DNA of 64,000 nucleotides, from assembly GCF_963675585.1 (NCBI RefSeq), contig NZ_OY776414.1, positions 289,001-353,000 on the forward strand, in the 5' to 3' direction. The stretch is from an uncultured Draconibacterium sp. (lineage in GTDB: Bacteria > Bacteroidota > Bacteroidia > Bacteroidales > Prolixibacteraceae). The notes beneath the pieces were generated by a model, which saw only the letters and a list, made by a program, of their open reading frames with translations, was not told the DNA's origin and made no database searches. Below, piece after piece: positions 53,241 to 61,004 of the stretch. How positions within the stretch are numbered: position 1 is the stretch's first letter; each line of letters starts with the position of its first letter. A program made the translations under genes and the position numbers.

Positions 53241-54341
53241 ATGCAAAAGATACACGTTGGATTTTTAGGTGCAGGCGGAATTGCACAAGCTCATGTTTAT
53301 GCTATTCAGGCTTTAAAATTTTACTATAAACAGGTTCCTGAAATAATCTTAGAATCGGTTGCTTCGGCACGTGCCGAAAGCAGAGAAGCATTTGCTGAAA
53401 AATATGGTTTTTCAAGTGCTCAGTCGGTCGAAGAATTTGGCCAAAACGAAAAAGTGGAAGCAGTTTATATTTTGGGCCCAAACAAAGTTCATTTCGAGCA
53501 TTTCGAACTGGCTTTAAAAATGCCGAATGTAAAATACATTTACCTCGAGAAACCGGTTTGTTCGTCGTTGGATGAAGAAAGAAAAATGAAGTTGTTGCTG
53601 GATGAAGCTGGCAGTGATGTGAAAATTCAGGTTGGATTTCAGTATTTGCAAACTTCATCGGTACGCGAAGGTTTAAAATTCTGGAAATCCGGAAAGTTGG
53701 GGAAGCCGGTTCATTTCGACTTAAAATATTACCACGGCGATTATTTGCAGGAAGAATACCGCAAAAAACGTGTTACACGTTTAACACCCGCGCCCGACGG
53801 CGGTGCAATGGCTGATTTGGGATCGCACGGTGTGAGCTTGCTAATGGCATTTATGGGAGAAGATTTACAGATTACCAGTGCTTTACAGGCTGGCAGTTTC
53901 GAAGGTGTTCCGTCCGGATCAGATTTGTTTAGTTCGCTCTCGTTACTCGAGCCGCAAACCGGAGCTGTAGGAAATCTATCTGCCAGCCGGATTAGTTCGG
54001 GTACCGGCGATCTGGTACATTTGGAAATCTATGCCGAAAACGGTGCTTTCCGATATTCTTCAAAAAATCCGGATTTCTTTGAATATTACATCGAGGGAAG
54101 CAATCAGTGGATAAAACAGATGGTTGGAAGCAATTATAGCCCTGTTACAAGTTTTCCTTCTGGACATGTTCCGCCGGGGTGGTTGCGCTCGATGGTGCAT
54201 GCCCATTACCAGTTTTTTACCGGCGATGATGCAGCTTCTTCGGTAGCCGATTTAAACCATGGTTTGGCTGTTCAACGCATTGTGCGCGAAACGGCGGATC
54301 ATTTAAACACATTTAGAAAGAATTTTAAAAATGAAGAATAG
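53241..54341 (+). CDS. Gfo/Idh/MocA-family oxidoreductase
   Basis: 366 residues. N-terminal NAD(P)-binding fold beginning VGFLGAGGIAQAHVYAI, the EKPVCSSLDEE motif (Lys of EKP), then a C-terminal alpha/beta domain including GGAMADLGSHGVSLL with its His. It oxidises or reduces sugar-like substrates; the exact one is unknown. It overlaps the malQ start by 11 bases, so a glycan role is plausible by context. Confidence 0.9.
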   Translation: MQKIHVGFLGAGGIAQAHVYAIQALKFYYKQVPEIILESVASARAESREAFAEKYGFSSAQSVEEFGQNEKVEAVYILGPNKVHFEHFELALKMPNVKYIYLEKPVCSSLDEERKMKLLLDEAGSDVKIQVGFQYLQTSSVREGLKFWKSGKLGKPVHFDLKYYHGDYLQEEYRKKRVTRLTPAPDGGAMADLGSHGVSLLMAFMGEDLQITSALQAGSFEGVPSGSDLFSSLSLLEPQTGAVGNLSASRISSGTGDLVHLEIYAENGAFRYSSKNPDFFEYYIEGSNQWIKQMVGSNYSPVTSFPSGHVPPGWLRSMVHAHYQFFTGDDAASSVADLNHGLAVQRIVRETADHLNTFRKNFKNEE

Positions 54342-55818
54342 AAAAAGTGGAATTTTACTTCATATAACATCATTGCCGGGTAAAGAAGGAATTGGGACTT
54401 TGGGGAAAGAGGCAAAACAATTTATTGACTTTTTAAAGGAAACAGGTCAGAAACTCTGGCAGATTTTGCCGCTTGGGCCGGTTGGTTTCGGAAGTTCTCC
54501 TTATCAGTGTTATTCTGCATTTGCAGGTAATCCGATGTTAATTGACCTGGAATTGCTGGTGGAACAGAATTTACTTGAGGAAGAAGATTTGGCTGAACTA
54601 CCAAAATTCACAAAAAGACAGGTGGATTTTGATAAGGTGGAGGAGTGGAAATACCCGGTTTTACAAAAAGCTTTTGGCAATTTTAAAGACGACGTTTTTG
54701 AAAATTTCAGGAATAGTTATTACTTATTTTTAGATGAACATGGCTGGTGGCTGAATGATTATGCGCTGTTTATGTCGGCGAAACAAAAGTTGGGCGACGA
54801 TGTAATTTGGAGCGACTGGGAAGATGAACTAAAGTTCAGATACGAAGCAGGTTTGAGAAAAGCAGGTGAAGAATTGGCTGCTGCTGTTGATTTTCAAAAG
54901 TTTGTTCAGTTTTTGTTTTTTACGCAGTGGCATAACTTAAAAAGCTACGCCAATCAAAATAACATTCAGATTATTGGAGACGTACCACTTTACGTTTCGG
55001 GCGATAGTTCGGATGTGTGGACCAATACCGATATTTTCCTGCTCGACGATGAGCTAAAACCAACCGAAGTTGGTGGTGTTCCGCCCGATTATTTTTCGGA
55101 AACCGGGCAATTGTGGGGAAATCCTGTTTTCAACTGGCCTCGGTTAAAAGAGCGCAATTACGATTGGTGGATGGCCCGTTTACATTTTAACTTAAACATG
55201 TTCGATGTAATTCGTATCGATCATTTTAGGGGTTTGGAATCATTCTGGTCGGTTCCTGCCAACGAAGATACAGCCATAAACGGAAGATGGGTGCCGGCTT
55301 ACGGGCACGAAATGTTAAGCCTGATCAAAAGCCAACTTGGCTACCTGCCTTTTATTGCTGAGGATTTGGGAATTATAACTCCGGAAGTAGATCGTTTGCG
55401 CGAATTTTTTAGTTTGCCGGGAATGAAAGTACTGCAGTTTGCCTTTACAACCGATGCCGCCAATAAAGATTTGCCGCATAACTACGAAAGAAACTTTGTG
55501 GTTTACACCGGCACGCACGACAATGATACAACACTGGGCTGGCTGACTGCAGCTGAAGGTGAGGAAAAAGAATTTTTAGAAAAGTATGTTTCTTTGAACG
55601 ACAAAACGGCATTGGGGAAAGTGCTTGAAATGGCTGTTGCATCTGTTGCAAATACCGCTATTCTTCCCATGCAGGATATTATTGGATTGGATACAAAATC
55701 GAGAATGAACACTCCGGGAACAGCAAATGGAAACTGGGGATGGCGCTTTGAGTGGAGTCAACTAAAAGTGGGACAAAAAAGGTTTCTAGCGAATTTAACC
55801 GAGAAGTATAATCGATAA
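54331..55818 (+). CDS. malQ: 4-alpha-glucanotransferase
   Basis: 495 residues, GH77. KSGILLHITSLPGKEGIGTLG at the N terminus, GSSPYQCYSAFAGNPMLIDLE, GDVPLYVSGDSSDVWTN, VIRIDHFRGLESFWSVP (nucleophile Asp), IAEDLGIITPEV (acid/base Glu) and YTGTHDNDTTLGW. It transfers maltodextrin segments in glycogen or maltodextrin metabolism. It overlaps the oxidoreductase gene by 11 bases and ends at a strong hairpin. Confidence 0.95.
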   Translation: MKNRKSGILLHITSLPGKEGIGTLGKEAKQFIDFLKETGQKLWQILPLGPVGFGSSPYQCYSAFAGNPMLIDLELLVEQNLLEEEDLAELPKFTKRQVDFDKVEEWKYPVLQKAFGNFKDDVFENFRNSYYLFLDEHGWWLNDYALFMSAKQKLGDDVIWSDWEDELKFRYEAGLRKAGEELAAAVDFQKFVQFLFFTQWHNLKSYANQNNIQIIGDVPLYVSGDSSDVWTNTDIFLLDDELKPTEVGGVPPDYFSETGQLWGNPVFNWPRLKERNYDWWMARLHFNLNMFDVIRIDHFRGLESFWSVPANEDTAINGRWVPAYGHEMLSLIKSQLGYLPFIAEDLGIITPEVDRLREFFSLPGMKVLQFAFTTDAANKDLPHNYERNFVVYTGTHDNDTTLGWLTAAEGEEKEFLEKYVSLNDKTALGKVLEMAVASVANTAILPMQDIIGLDTKSRMNTPGTANGNWGWRFEWSQLKVGQKRFLANLTEKYNR

Positions 55819-55835
55819 TTTAAGTGAGTAAAAGT

Positions 55836-55884
55836 AAGGATGCCATCTGTATGATTTTAATAAATACAGATGGCATCCTTTATT
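55836..55884. terminator. Long hairpin terminator after malQ
   Basis: A 17-bp stem with perfect pairing (55836-55852 with 55864-55880, AAGGATGCCATCTGTAT) and a loop of 11 bases, with T-rich sequence after. It separates malQ from the convergent hydrolase. Confidence 0.85.
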
Positions 55885-55903
55885 ATTTTGTAATTCCAAC
55901 TTC

Positions 55904-56707
55904 TTAACAACACAACATAACTGCTTCCATAAATTTCTGTGGTTGTTCGGCATGCAGCCAGTGTCCTGCCTTTGGAATGTCGACAATTTTGGCATCCGGA
56001 TAAATCTCCTTAATTAATTCTTTATCCGAATCTAAAATGTATTTCGAAAGTAAACCGCGTATAAAAATTATAGGATAGGAGGTAATTGGTGTTCGGTCGT
56101 CGAGCCAGTTCTGATTTACACCACTCACAATTTCGTCTAAATGATCGTACAAAACTTCAGCATTTACTCTCCATTTGTATCTTTTAGTGCTTTTGTCTTT
56201 CTCCACATTTTTTAAAAGAAACTGGCGAATTCGGGCATCGTCAATTTTTTCGGCCATAAAATCATCCACATCTTTTCTTGATTTTACTTGAGTGAAATCT
56301 ATTTCCTGCATGGCAAGTAAAATATTTTGATGCAAATAAAACTGGCTGTCTTCTTTTAGCAATAAATAGTCTTTTGGAGCAATGTCGGCAATTACAAGCT
56401 TTTCTATTTTTTCAGGAAAATCGGCAGCAAACCACATGGCAACTTTTCCGCCCATACTGTGTCCGAGCAAAATTGCTTTTTCTATGTTGTGCTGCTCAAA
56501 AAAATCGGACAAATCATTTCTTAAATCATCGTAAGTATGCGAATTGGCAAATGGCGATCTGCCATGGTTGCGCTGGTCGAGCATGTAAACGGTGTGCTTT
56601 TCAGCCAAAAGTTTTCCAATGTTTATCCAATTATCCGACGATCCGTATAAACCATGAACAACAACAATTGGAGTTCCGCTTCCATCTTTTCTGTAAAATA
56701 ATTCCAT
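55904..56707 (-). CDS. Alpha/beta-fold hydrolase (YbfF-like)
   Basis: 267 residues. Oxyanion region VVVHGLYGSSDNW, nucleophile elbow GHSMGG (Ser84), and late His in AGHWLHAEQPQKF. Closest impression is the YbfF/esterase group that hydrolyses acyl-CoA or esters. The 7-base repeat array lies just upstream, between this gene and pdxJ. Confidence 0.88.
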   Translation of the reverse strand: MELFYRKDGSGTPIVVVHGLYGSSDNWINIGKLLAEKHTVYMLDQRNHGRSPFANSHTYDDLRNDLSDFFEQHNIEKAILLGHSMGGKVAMWFAADFPEKIEKLVIADIAPKDYLLLKEDSQFYLHQNILLAMQEIDFTQVKSRKDVDDFMAEKIDDARIRQFLLKNVEKDKSTKRYKWRVNAEVLYDHLDEIVSGVNQNWLDDRTPITSYPIIFIRGLLSKYILDSDKELIKEIYPDAKIVDIPKAGHWLHAEQPQKFMEAVMLCC

Positions 56708-56725
56708 AAAATTTGTTCCGTGTCT

Positions 56726-56752
56726 AGAGTTCAGAGTTCAGAGTTCAGAGTT
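56726..56752. repeat. AGAGTTC 7-base tandem repeat
   Basis: AGAGTTC occurs three times plus AGAGTT, the reverse complement of the CTGAACT unit near 32819-32839. Both arrays sit between minus-strand genes. Confidence 0.75.
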
Positions 56753-56845
56753 GTCATCTGTACGGTCTTTTTGCAGCAAACTGCGACCGCGACTGGATAC
56801 TTTTTCCCAACTTCCAACTTCGTGCTTCTGTCTTCCAACTTTCTT

Positions 56846-57559
56846 CTACTTCAAACAGTCCAGATATTTATGAATGGTTGTTTCAAGCCCTAAGTATAAG
56901 GCGTCGGCAATTAAGGCATGACCAATTGAAACTTCTTTCAAGTTTGAAATTTTATGGTACATAAAGTTGAGGTTTTCGAGACTCAAATCGTGGCCTGCGT
57001 TCACATCGATCCCCAGATTCTCGGCCAGTTTAGCTGCCTTCACAAATGGTTCGATGGCTTTGTTCCGGTCAATCGGATAAAGTGTTGCGTAGGGTTCGGT
57101 GTATAATTCGATACGATTTGTTTTAATCTCAGCTGCTCCTTCCACCATTCTTTCATCGGGATCAACAAAAATTGAAGTTCTGATTCCATGATCCTGTAAG
57201 CGTGCAATTACCTCTTTTAAAAAACCAAGATGTTTCCAGGTATCCCAGCCATGATCGCTGGTAAGTTGGTCATTCGAGTCGGGTACTAGTGTTACCTGGT
57301 CGGCCTGCACTTCAATTACCATTCTCAAAAAATCTTCGTTTGGATATCCTTCAATGTTGAACTCGGTAGTGATGAGAGGTTTGAGCTCGTAAACATCTTT
57401 TCTTGTAATATGTCTTTCGTCGGGGCGCGGATGTATTGTAATTCCCTGTGCTCCAAAAAGTTGGCAATTTATTGCAGCGTCTTTAACGCTGGGCATTTTA
57501 CCACCGCGTGAGTTTCGCAGTGTTGCTATTTTGTTTATATTTACACTTAGTCTGGTCAT
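56846..57559 (-). CDS. pdxJ: Pyridoxine 5'-phosphate synthase
   Basis: 237 residues, TIM barrel. LSVNINKIATLRNSRGG (substrate-binding), GITIHPRPDERHI, EFNIEGYPNEDFL, VTLVPD, and VNAGHDLSLENL with catalytic residues. It condenses 3-amino-1-hydroxyacetone phosphate with deoxyxylulose phosphate. Divergent from the CBS-nadK genes. Confidence 0.95.
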   Translation of the reverse strand: MTRLSVNINKIATLRNSRGGKMPSVKDAAINCQLFGAQGITIHPRPDERHITRKDVYELKPLITTEFNIEGYPNEDFLRMVIEVQADQVTLVPDSNDQLTSDHGWDTWKHLGFLKEVIARLQDHGIRTSIFVDPDERMVEGAAEIKTNRIELYTEPYATLYPIDRNKAIEPFVKAAKLAENLGIDVNAGHDLSLENLNFMYHKISNLKEVSIGHALIADALYLGLETTIHKYLDCLK

Positions 57560-57625
57560 ACTTGTAAAATTTAGAGACGCAAGTTACAATTTTCAGACTG
57601 AAACATTAATCATAAACAAAAAGTT

Positions 57626-58291
57626 TTGCTGGCAGAAAGATTAATATCAGATGTAATTACCTCGGTTAAAAGTTCGGAACCAGGGAAAAAGGCGTTAAGT
57701 TACATGGATGTGTACAGAGTGTCGCACATTCCGGTGGTTGACGACCTAAAATATTTGGGACTGGTTTCTGATAAATTAATTTACGATTTAAATCTGGTGG
57801 AAGAGCCCATTTCAAACGAACTGGATAAACTGAACACTACGCATGCACACAAAGATCAGCACATATTCGAGTTGGCCATTGTTATGTACAAACTTAAAAT
57901 AAGTGTTCTTCCGGTGCTTGACGACGATCATTATTATCTGGGCGCAATAACTCTTTATGATTTGGCAAGGCGTTTTGCCAACTTGTTTTCCTTGCAGGAA
58001 ATGGGCGGTGTAATGGTGTTGGAAATGAATGTAAATGATTATTCCATCTCGCAAATCAGCCAGATAATTGAAAGTAACGACGTTAAAATTTTGAGTTTCT
58101 TTATTGATCGCAAGCCAGGTACAAATAATATGGATGTAATAATTAAATTAGATAAGGAAGAGCTATCGGGAGTGGTGCAGGCATTAATGCGTTACGATTA
58201 CAATGTAAAGGCAGTGTATCAGGACCGGTCGATGCTCACCGATTTATACCAGGATCGTTACGATCAGTTTATGAAATTCATGAATATTTAA
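57626..58291 (+). CDS. CBS-domain protein, TTG start
   Basis: 221 residues. Two CBS domains (about 10-60, YRVSHIPVVDDLKYLGLVSDKLIYDL; and 70-115, ISVLPVLDDDHYYLGAITLYDL), then an ACT-like tail (GTNNMDVIIKLDKEELSGVVQALMRYDYNVKAVY). The frame starts at TTG; there is no ATG between the upstream stop (57599) and the first CBS strand. CBS domains bind adenosine nucleotides, so it may sense NAD or AMP for the NAD kinase 10 bases downstream. Confidence 0.82.
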   Translation: MLAERLISDVITSVKSSEPGKKALSYMDVYRVSHIPVVDDLKYLGLVSDKLIYDLNLVEEPISNELDKLNTTHAHKDQHIFELAIVMYKLKISVLPVLDDDHYYLGAITLYDLARRFANLFSLQEMGGVMVLEMNVNDYSISQISQIIESNDVKILSFFIDRKPGTNNMDVIIKLDKEELSGVVQALMRYDYNVKAVYQDRSMLTDLYQDRYDQFMKFMNI

Positions 58292-58301
58292 AAGCAAATT
58301 A

Positions 58302-59183
58302 ATGAAGGTTGCAGTTTTTGGTACCCTGGTATCTGATGAATTTGTTCCTGTATTACAGGAATTTTTTCAGTTTTTAAAAAAGAATAAAATAGAAGTACAG
58401 CTTTACAAACCCTTCTATACACATTTAATAGAGGATTTAAAAACTTCCACATATTATACTTCCTTTTTTCATTCGTATTCCGACTTTGATAACAACAACG
58501 ACTTTATTTTTAGTGTTGGTGGAGATGGTACCTTTTTACAGTCGGTATTAACCATTCGAAACTTTTCGATTCCGGTGATCGGTGTAAATGGAGGCCGGCT
58601 TGGTTTTTTGGCCGATATTTCGGAGAACCAGGTACACGATGCGCTGGATAATATTTTCAGAAATGAGTACAAAGTAGTTGAACGGTCGATGCTCGAAGTG
58701 GAGTTTTCCGATCAGGAAAACATTGATTTTAATTTCGCATTGAATGAAATGACTGTTTTAAAAACGGATAACTCATCGATGATTAATGTAACTGCGTACA
58801 TAAATGGCGAATTTTTGAACAACTACTGGGCCGATGGGTTAATTATTGCTACACCAACCGGATCAACAGCCTATTCATTAAGTGTGGGAGGTCCTATTTT
58901 AACTCCAAATTCCGAGAATTTTGTAATCACACCGCTTGCTCCGCACAACCTCACCATCAGGCCAATTGTTGTGCCCGACAACTGCGTTATAAAACTAAAA
59001 GTTGAAGGGCGTGGAACAAATTACCTCACTTCAATTGATTCGCGCTCGGTTGCCGTTGAATTTTCAACCCTGCTTACCGTTAAAAAAGCTGGTTTTAAAT
59101 TAAAGACTTTGCAGCTCCCGGATCAGCCCTTTTTCAACACCCTACGAACTAAATTAATGTGGGGAATCGACCGCAGGAACTGA
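58302..59183 (+). CDS. nadK: NAD kinase
   Basis: 293 residues. VGGDGTFLQSV (GGDG, near 72) and NGGRLGFLADI, NEMTVLKTD, and TPTGSTAYSLSVGGPIL. It phosphorylates NAD to NADP. The preceding CBS gene likely forms an operon with it. Confidence 0.96.
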   Translation: MKVAVFGTLVSDEFVPVLQEFFQFLKKNKIEVQLYKPFYTHLIEDLKTSTYYTSFFHSYSDFDNNNDFIFSVGGDGTFLQSVLTIRNFSIPVIGVNGGRLGFLADISENQVHDALDNIFRNEYKVVERSMLEVEFSDQENIDFNFALNEMTVLKTDNSSMINVTAYINGEFLNNYWADGLIIATPTGSTAYSLSVGGPILTPNSENFVITPLAPHNLTIRPIVVPDNCVIKLKVEGRGTNYLTSIDSRSVAVEFSTLLTVKKAGFKLKTLQLPDQPFFNTLRTKLMWGIDRRN

Positions 59184-59498
59184 ATTTCGTTGGGCTACTT
59201 AACAATTTTTAATCTTTGTTTGGGTTTTATAGTAACAATCGGGTATGTTATTTTTAGAATTATATTACTTTTGTAGCTTTTGAAAGCAAAAGTTATGTCG
59301 TTTTAAAGCGATTAAGTTCATTGATATTCAGTTGGTTATAGAAGAGGGAGTTGTTCCTGCTCAGAGTGAATTTTTAATTGATTTTACAAATAAAAACCAC
59401 TTGAAAATGAGGATTAACTACTCGATATAAAAAATTGATGTAAATGATGTAAATAACATGTCTGAAACGAAGTTAAATAAACGAATTTGAATACCAAG
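59184..59498. other. Intergenic leader before the DUF6089 gene
   Basis: A -7-like TACTTTTG at 59266-59273 lies about 225 bases before the gene, leaving a long leader with a small hairpin (CTTTTG/CAAAAG around 59280). No ORF with support. Confidence 0.45.
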
Positions 59499-60254
59499 AT
59501 GAAAAAAATAGTATTGGTGTTTGTTACAGTTTTGATTACTGTTTCAGGATATGCACAAAAAACAGCTGACATTGGAATTTGGGGAGGTAGTTCAACCGTA
59601 TTTGGCGACTTGGATAGAGCCGAGCCTTTTAAAACGTTCAATTTAAATTATGGGGCCTATTTCAGGTATAATATTAATGCCAGAATCGGAGTAAGGGCAA
59701 TGTTTCTGAATGGAGCTTTTACCGGCGACGGATTGGTTGAAAATTCAGAATGGAAATTTGACAAGAATGTTTCAGATTTATCCTTGCAGGCAGAGATCAA
59801 TTACTTGCGATATATTTTGGGATCGAAAAAAATGAAGTTTAGCCCATATGTGACAATTGGTTTAGGGATGGCTTATTTTAAGTACAATTACCGGCCAACA
59901 GAAATAGAAGTATTCAATCCGGATTATCCGGGTTTGTACGAAGCTGATGGAACTATTTCGGCAAATAGAGAGGAAGCCGTGGCCGTGCCAACTCTTCCTT
60001 TTGGGATTGGACTAAAATATACATTAGGCGATCGATTGGGAATTGGGATTGAGTATCAGATGCGAAAATATATGAGTGATAAGCTTGATGACTTGGATGA
60101 CCCGCTTGCACATGTAAATGGTTTGGAAGAACTAATTACATATAACGAAGGAGGGCACAACAACGATTGGGGAGCTTATTTGGGAGTACATCTCACATAT
60201 AAAATTTATATAGGCAAAAAAGCATGTCCTGCCTACGACAGTAAAAATTGGTAA
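59499..60254 (+). CDS. DUF6089 outer-membrane barrel protein
   Basis: 251 residues from the ATG at 59499 (a TTG at 59487 is in frame). Signal peptide KKIVLVFVTVLITVSGYAQ. Repeated amphipathic strands (NLNYGAYFRYNINARIGVRAMF, LQAEINYLRYI, YVTIGLGMAYFKYNY, GIGIEYQMRKYMSDKLDD) and a final strand region fit a small outer-membrane barrel. In Bacteroidota it usually precedes uppS and bamA. Its stop overlaps the uppS start (TAATG). Confidence 0.85.
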   Translation: MKKIVLVFVTVLITVSGYAQKTADIGIWGGSSTVFGDLDRAEPFKTFNLNYGAYFRYNINARIGVRAMFLNGAFTGDGLVENSEWKFDKNVSDLSLQAEINYLRYILGSKKMKFSPYVTIGLGMAYFKYNYRPTEIEVFNPDYPGLYEADGTISANREEAVAVPTLPFGIGLKYTLGDRLGIGIEYQMRKYMSDKLDDLDDPLAHVNGLEELITYNEGGHNNDWGAYLGVHLTYKIYIGKKACPAYDSKNW

Positions 60255-61000
60255 TGGAATCGTTCAGAAAAAAACTAAATAAAAGCAACATACCAGAACA
60301 TATTGCCATAATTATGGATGGCAATGGCCGCTGGGCTGCCAAACATGGCAAAGCCCGGGTTTTAGGTCACGAAAATGGGGTTGAATCTGTTCGGTCGGTT
60401 GTGGAAGGTGCTGGCGAGATAGGTGTAAAACACCTTACTTTGTATGCTTTTTCAACCGAAAACTGGGATCGCCCAAAAGAAGAGGTTGATGCACTTATGA
60501 GTTTGTTGGTTCATGCCATTGAGGCAGAAACTGAATCGTTAATGAAAAACAACGTTCGTTTAAGTGTTATTGGAAATGTTGATGCAATGCCTGTAAATGT
60601 AAGTGATAAACTTAACGGATGCATCGAACAATTGAACCAGAACACCGGATTAAACCTTGTTTTGGCCTTAAGTTACAGCGGGCAATGGGAAATTGTTGAA
60701 GCTGTTAAACACATGGTGAATGATGCCATAGAGAAGAAAATACTACCAGAAAATATAAATGATAAACTGTTCAAAACTTATTTGTCAACTACCAACATAC
60801 CCGATCCGGAGCTGCTAATACGAACTAGCGGTGAGTATAGGGTAAGCAATTTTTTGCTATGGCAAATAGCCTATTCCGAGCTGTATTTTACTGATAAATT
60901 ATGGCCCGATTTTAGAAAAGATGACCTTTTTGAAGCAATTTTTGATTATCAGAACAGAGAGAGAAGATTTGGAAAAACAAGTGAACAGTTAATGAGCTAA
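60254..61000 (+). CDS. uppS: Isoprenyl (undecaprenyl diphosphate) transferase
   Basis: 248 residues from the ATG at 60254. IPEHIAIIMDGNGRWAAKHGK with catalytic Asp, GHENGVESVRSVVEGAGEIG, TLYAFSTENWDRP, NLVLALSYSGQWEI and PDPELLIRTSGEYRVSNFLLWQIAYSELYF. It makes the C55 lipid carrier for peptidoglycan and surface polymers. Overlaps the DUF6089 stop and precedes bamA by 4 bases. Confidence 0.96.
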   Translation: MESFRKKLNKSNIPEHIAIIMDGNGRWAAKHGKARVLGHENGVESVRSVVEGAGEIGVKHLTLYAFSTENWDRPKEEVDALMSLLVHAIEAETESLMKNNVRLSVIGNVDAMPVNVSDKLNGCIEQLNQNTGLNLVLALSYSGQWEIVEAVKHMVNDAIEKKILPENINDKLFKTYLSTTNIPDPELLIRTSGEYRVSNFLLWQIAYSELYFTDKLWPDFRKDDLFEAIFDYQNRERRFGKTSEQLMS

Positions 61001-61004
61001 TTTT

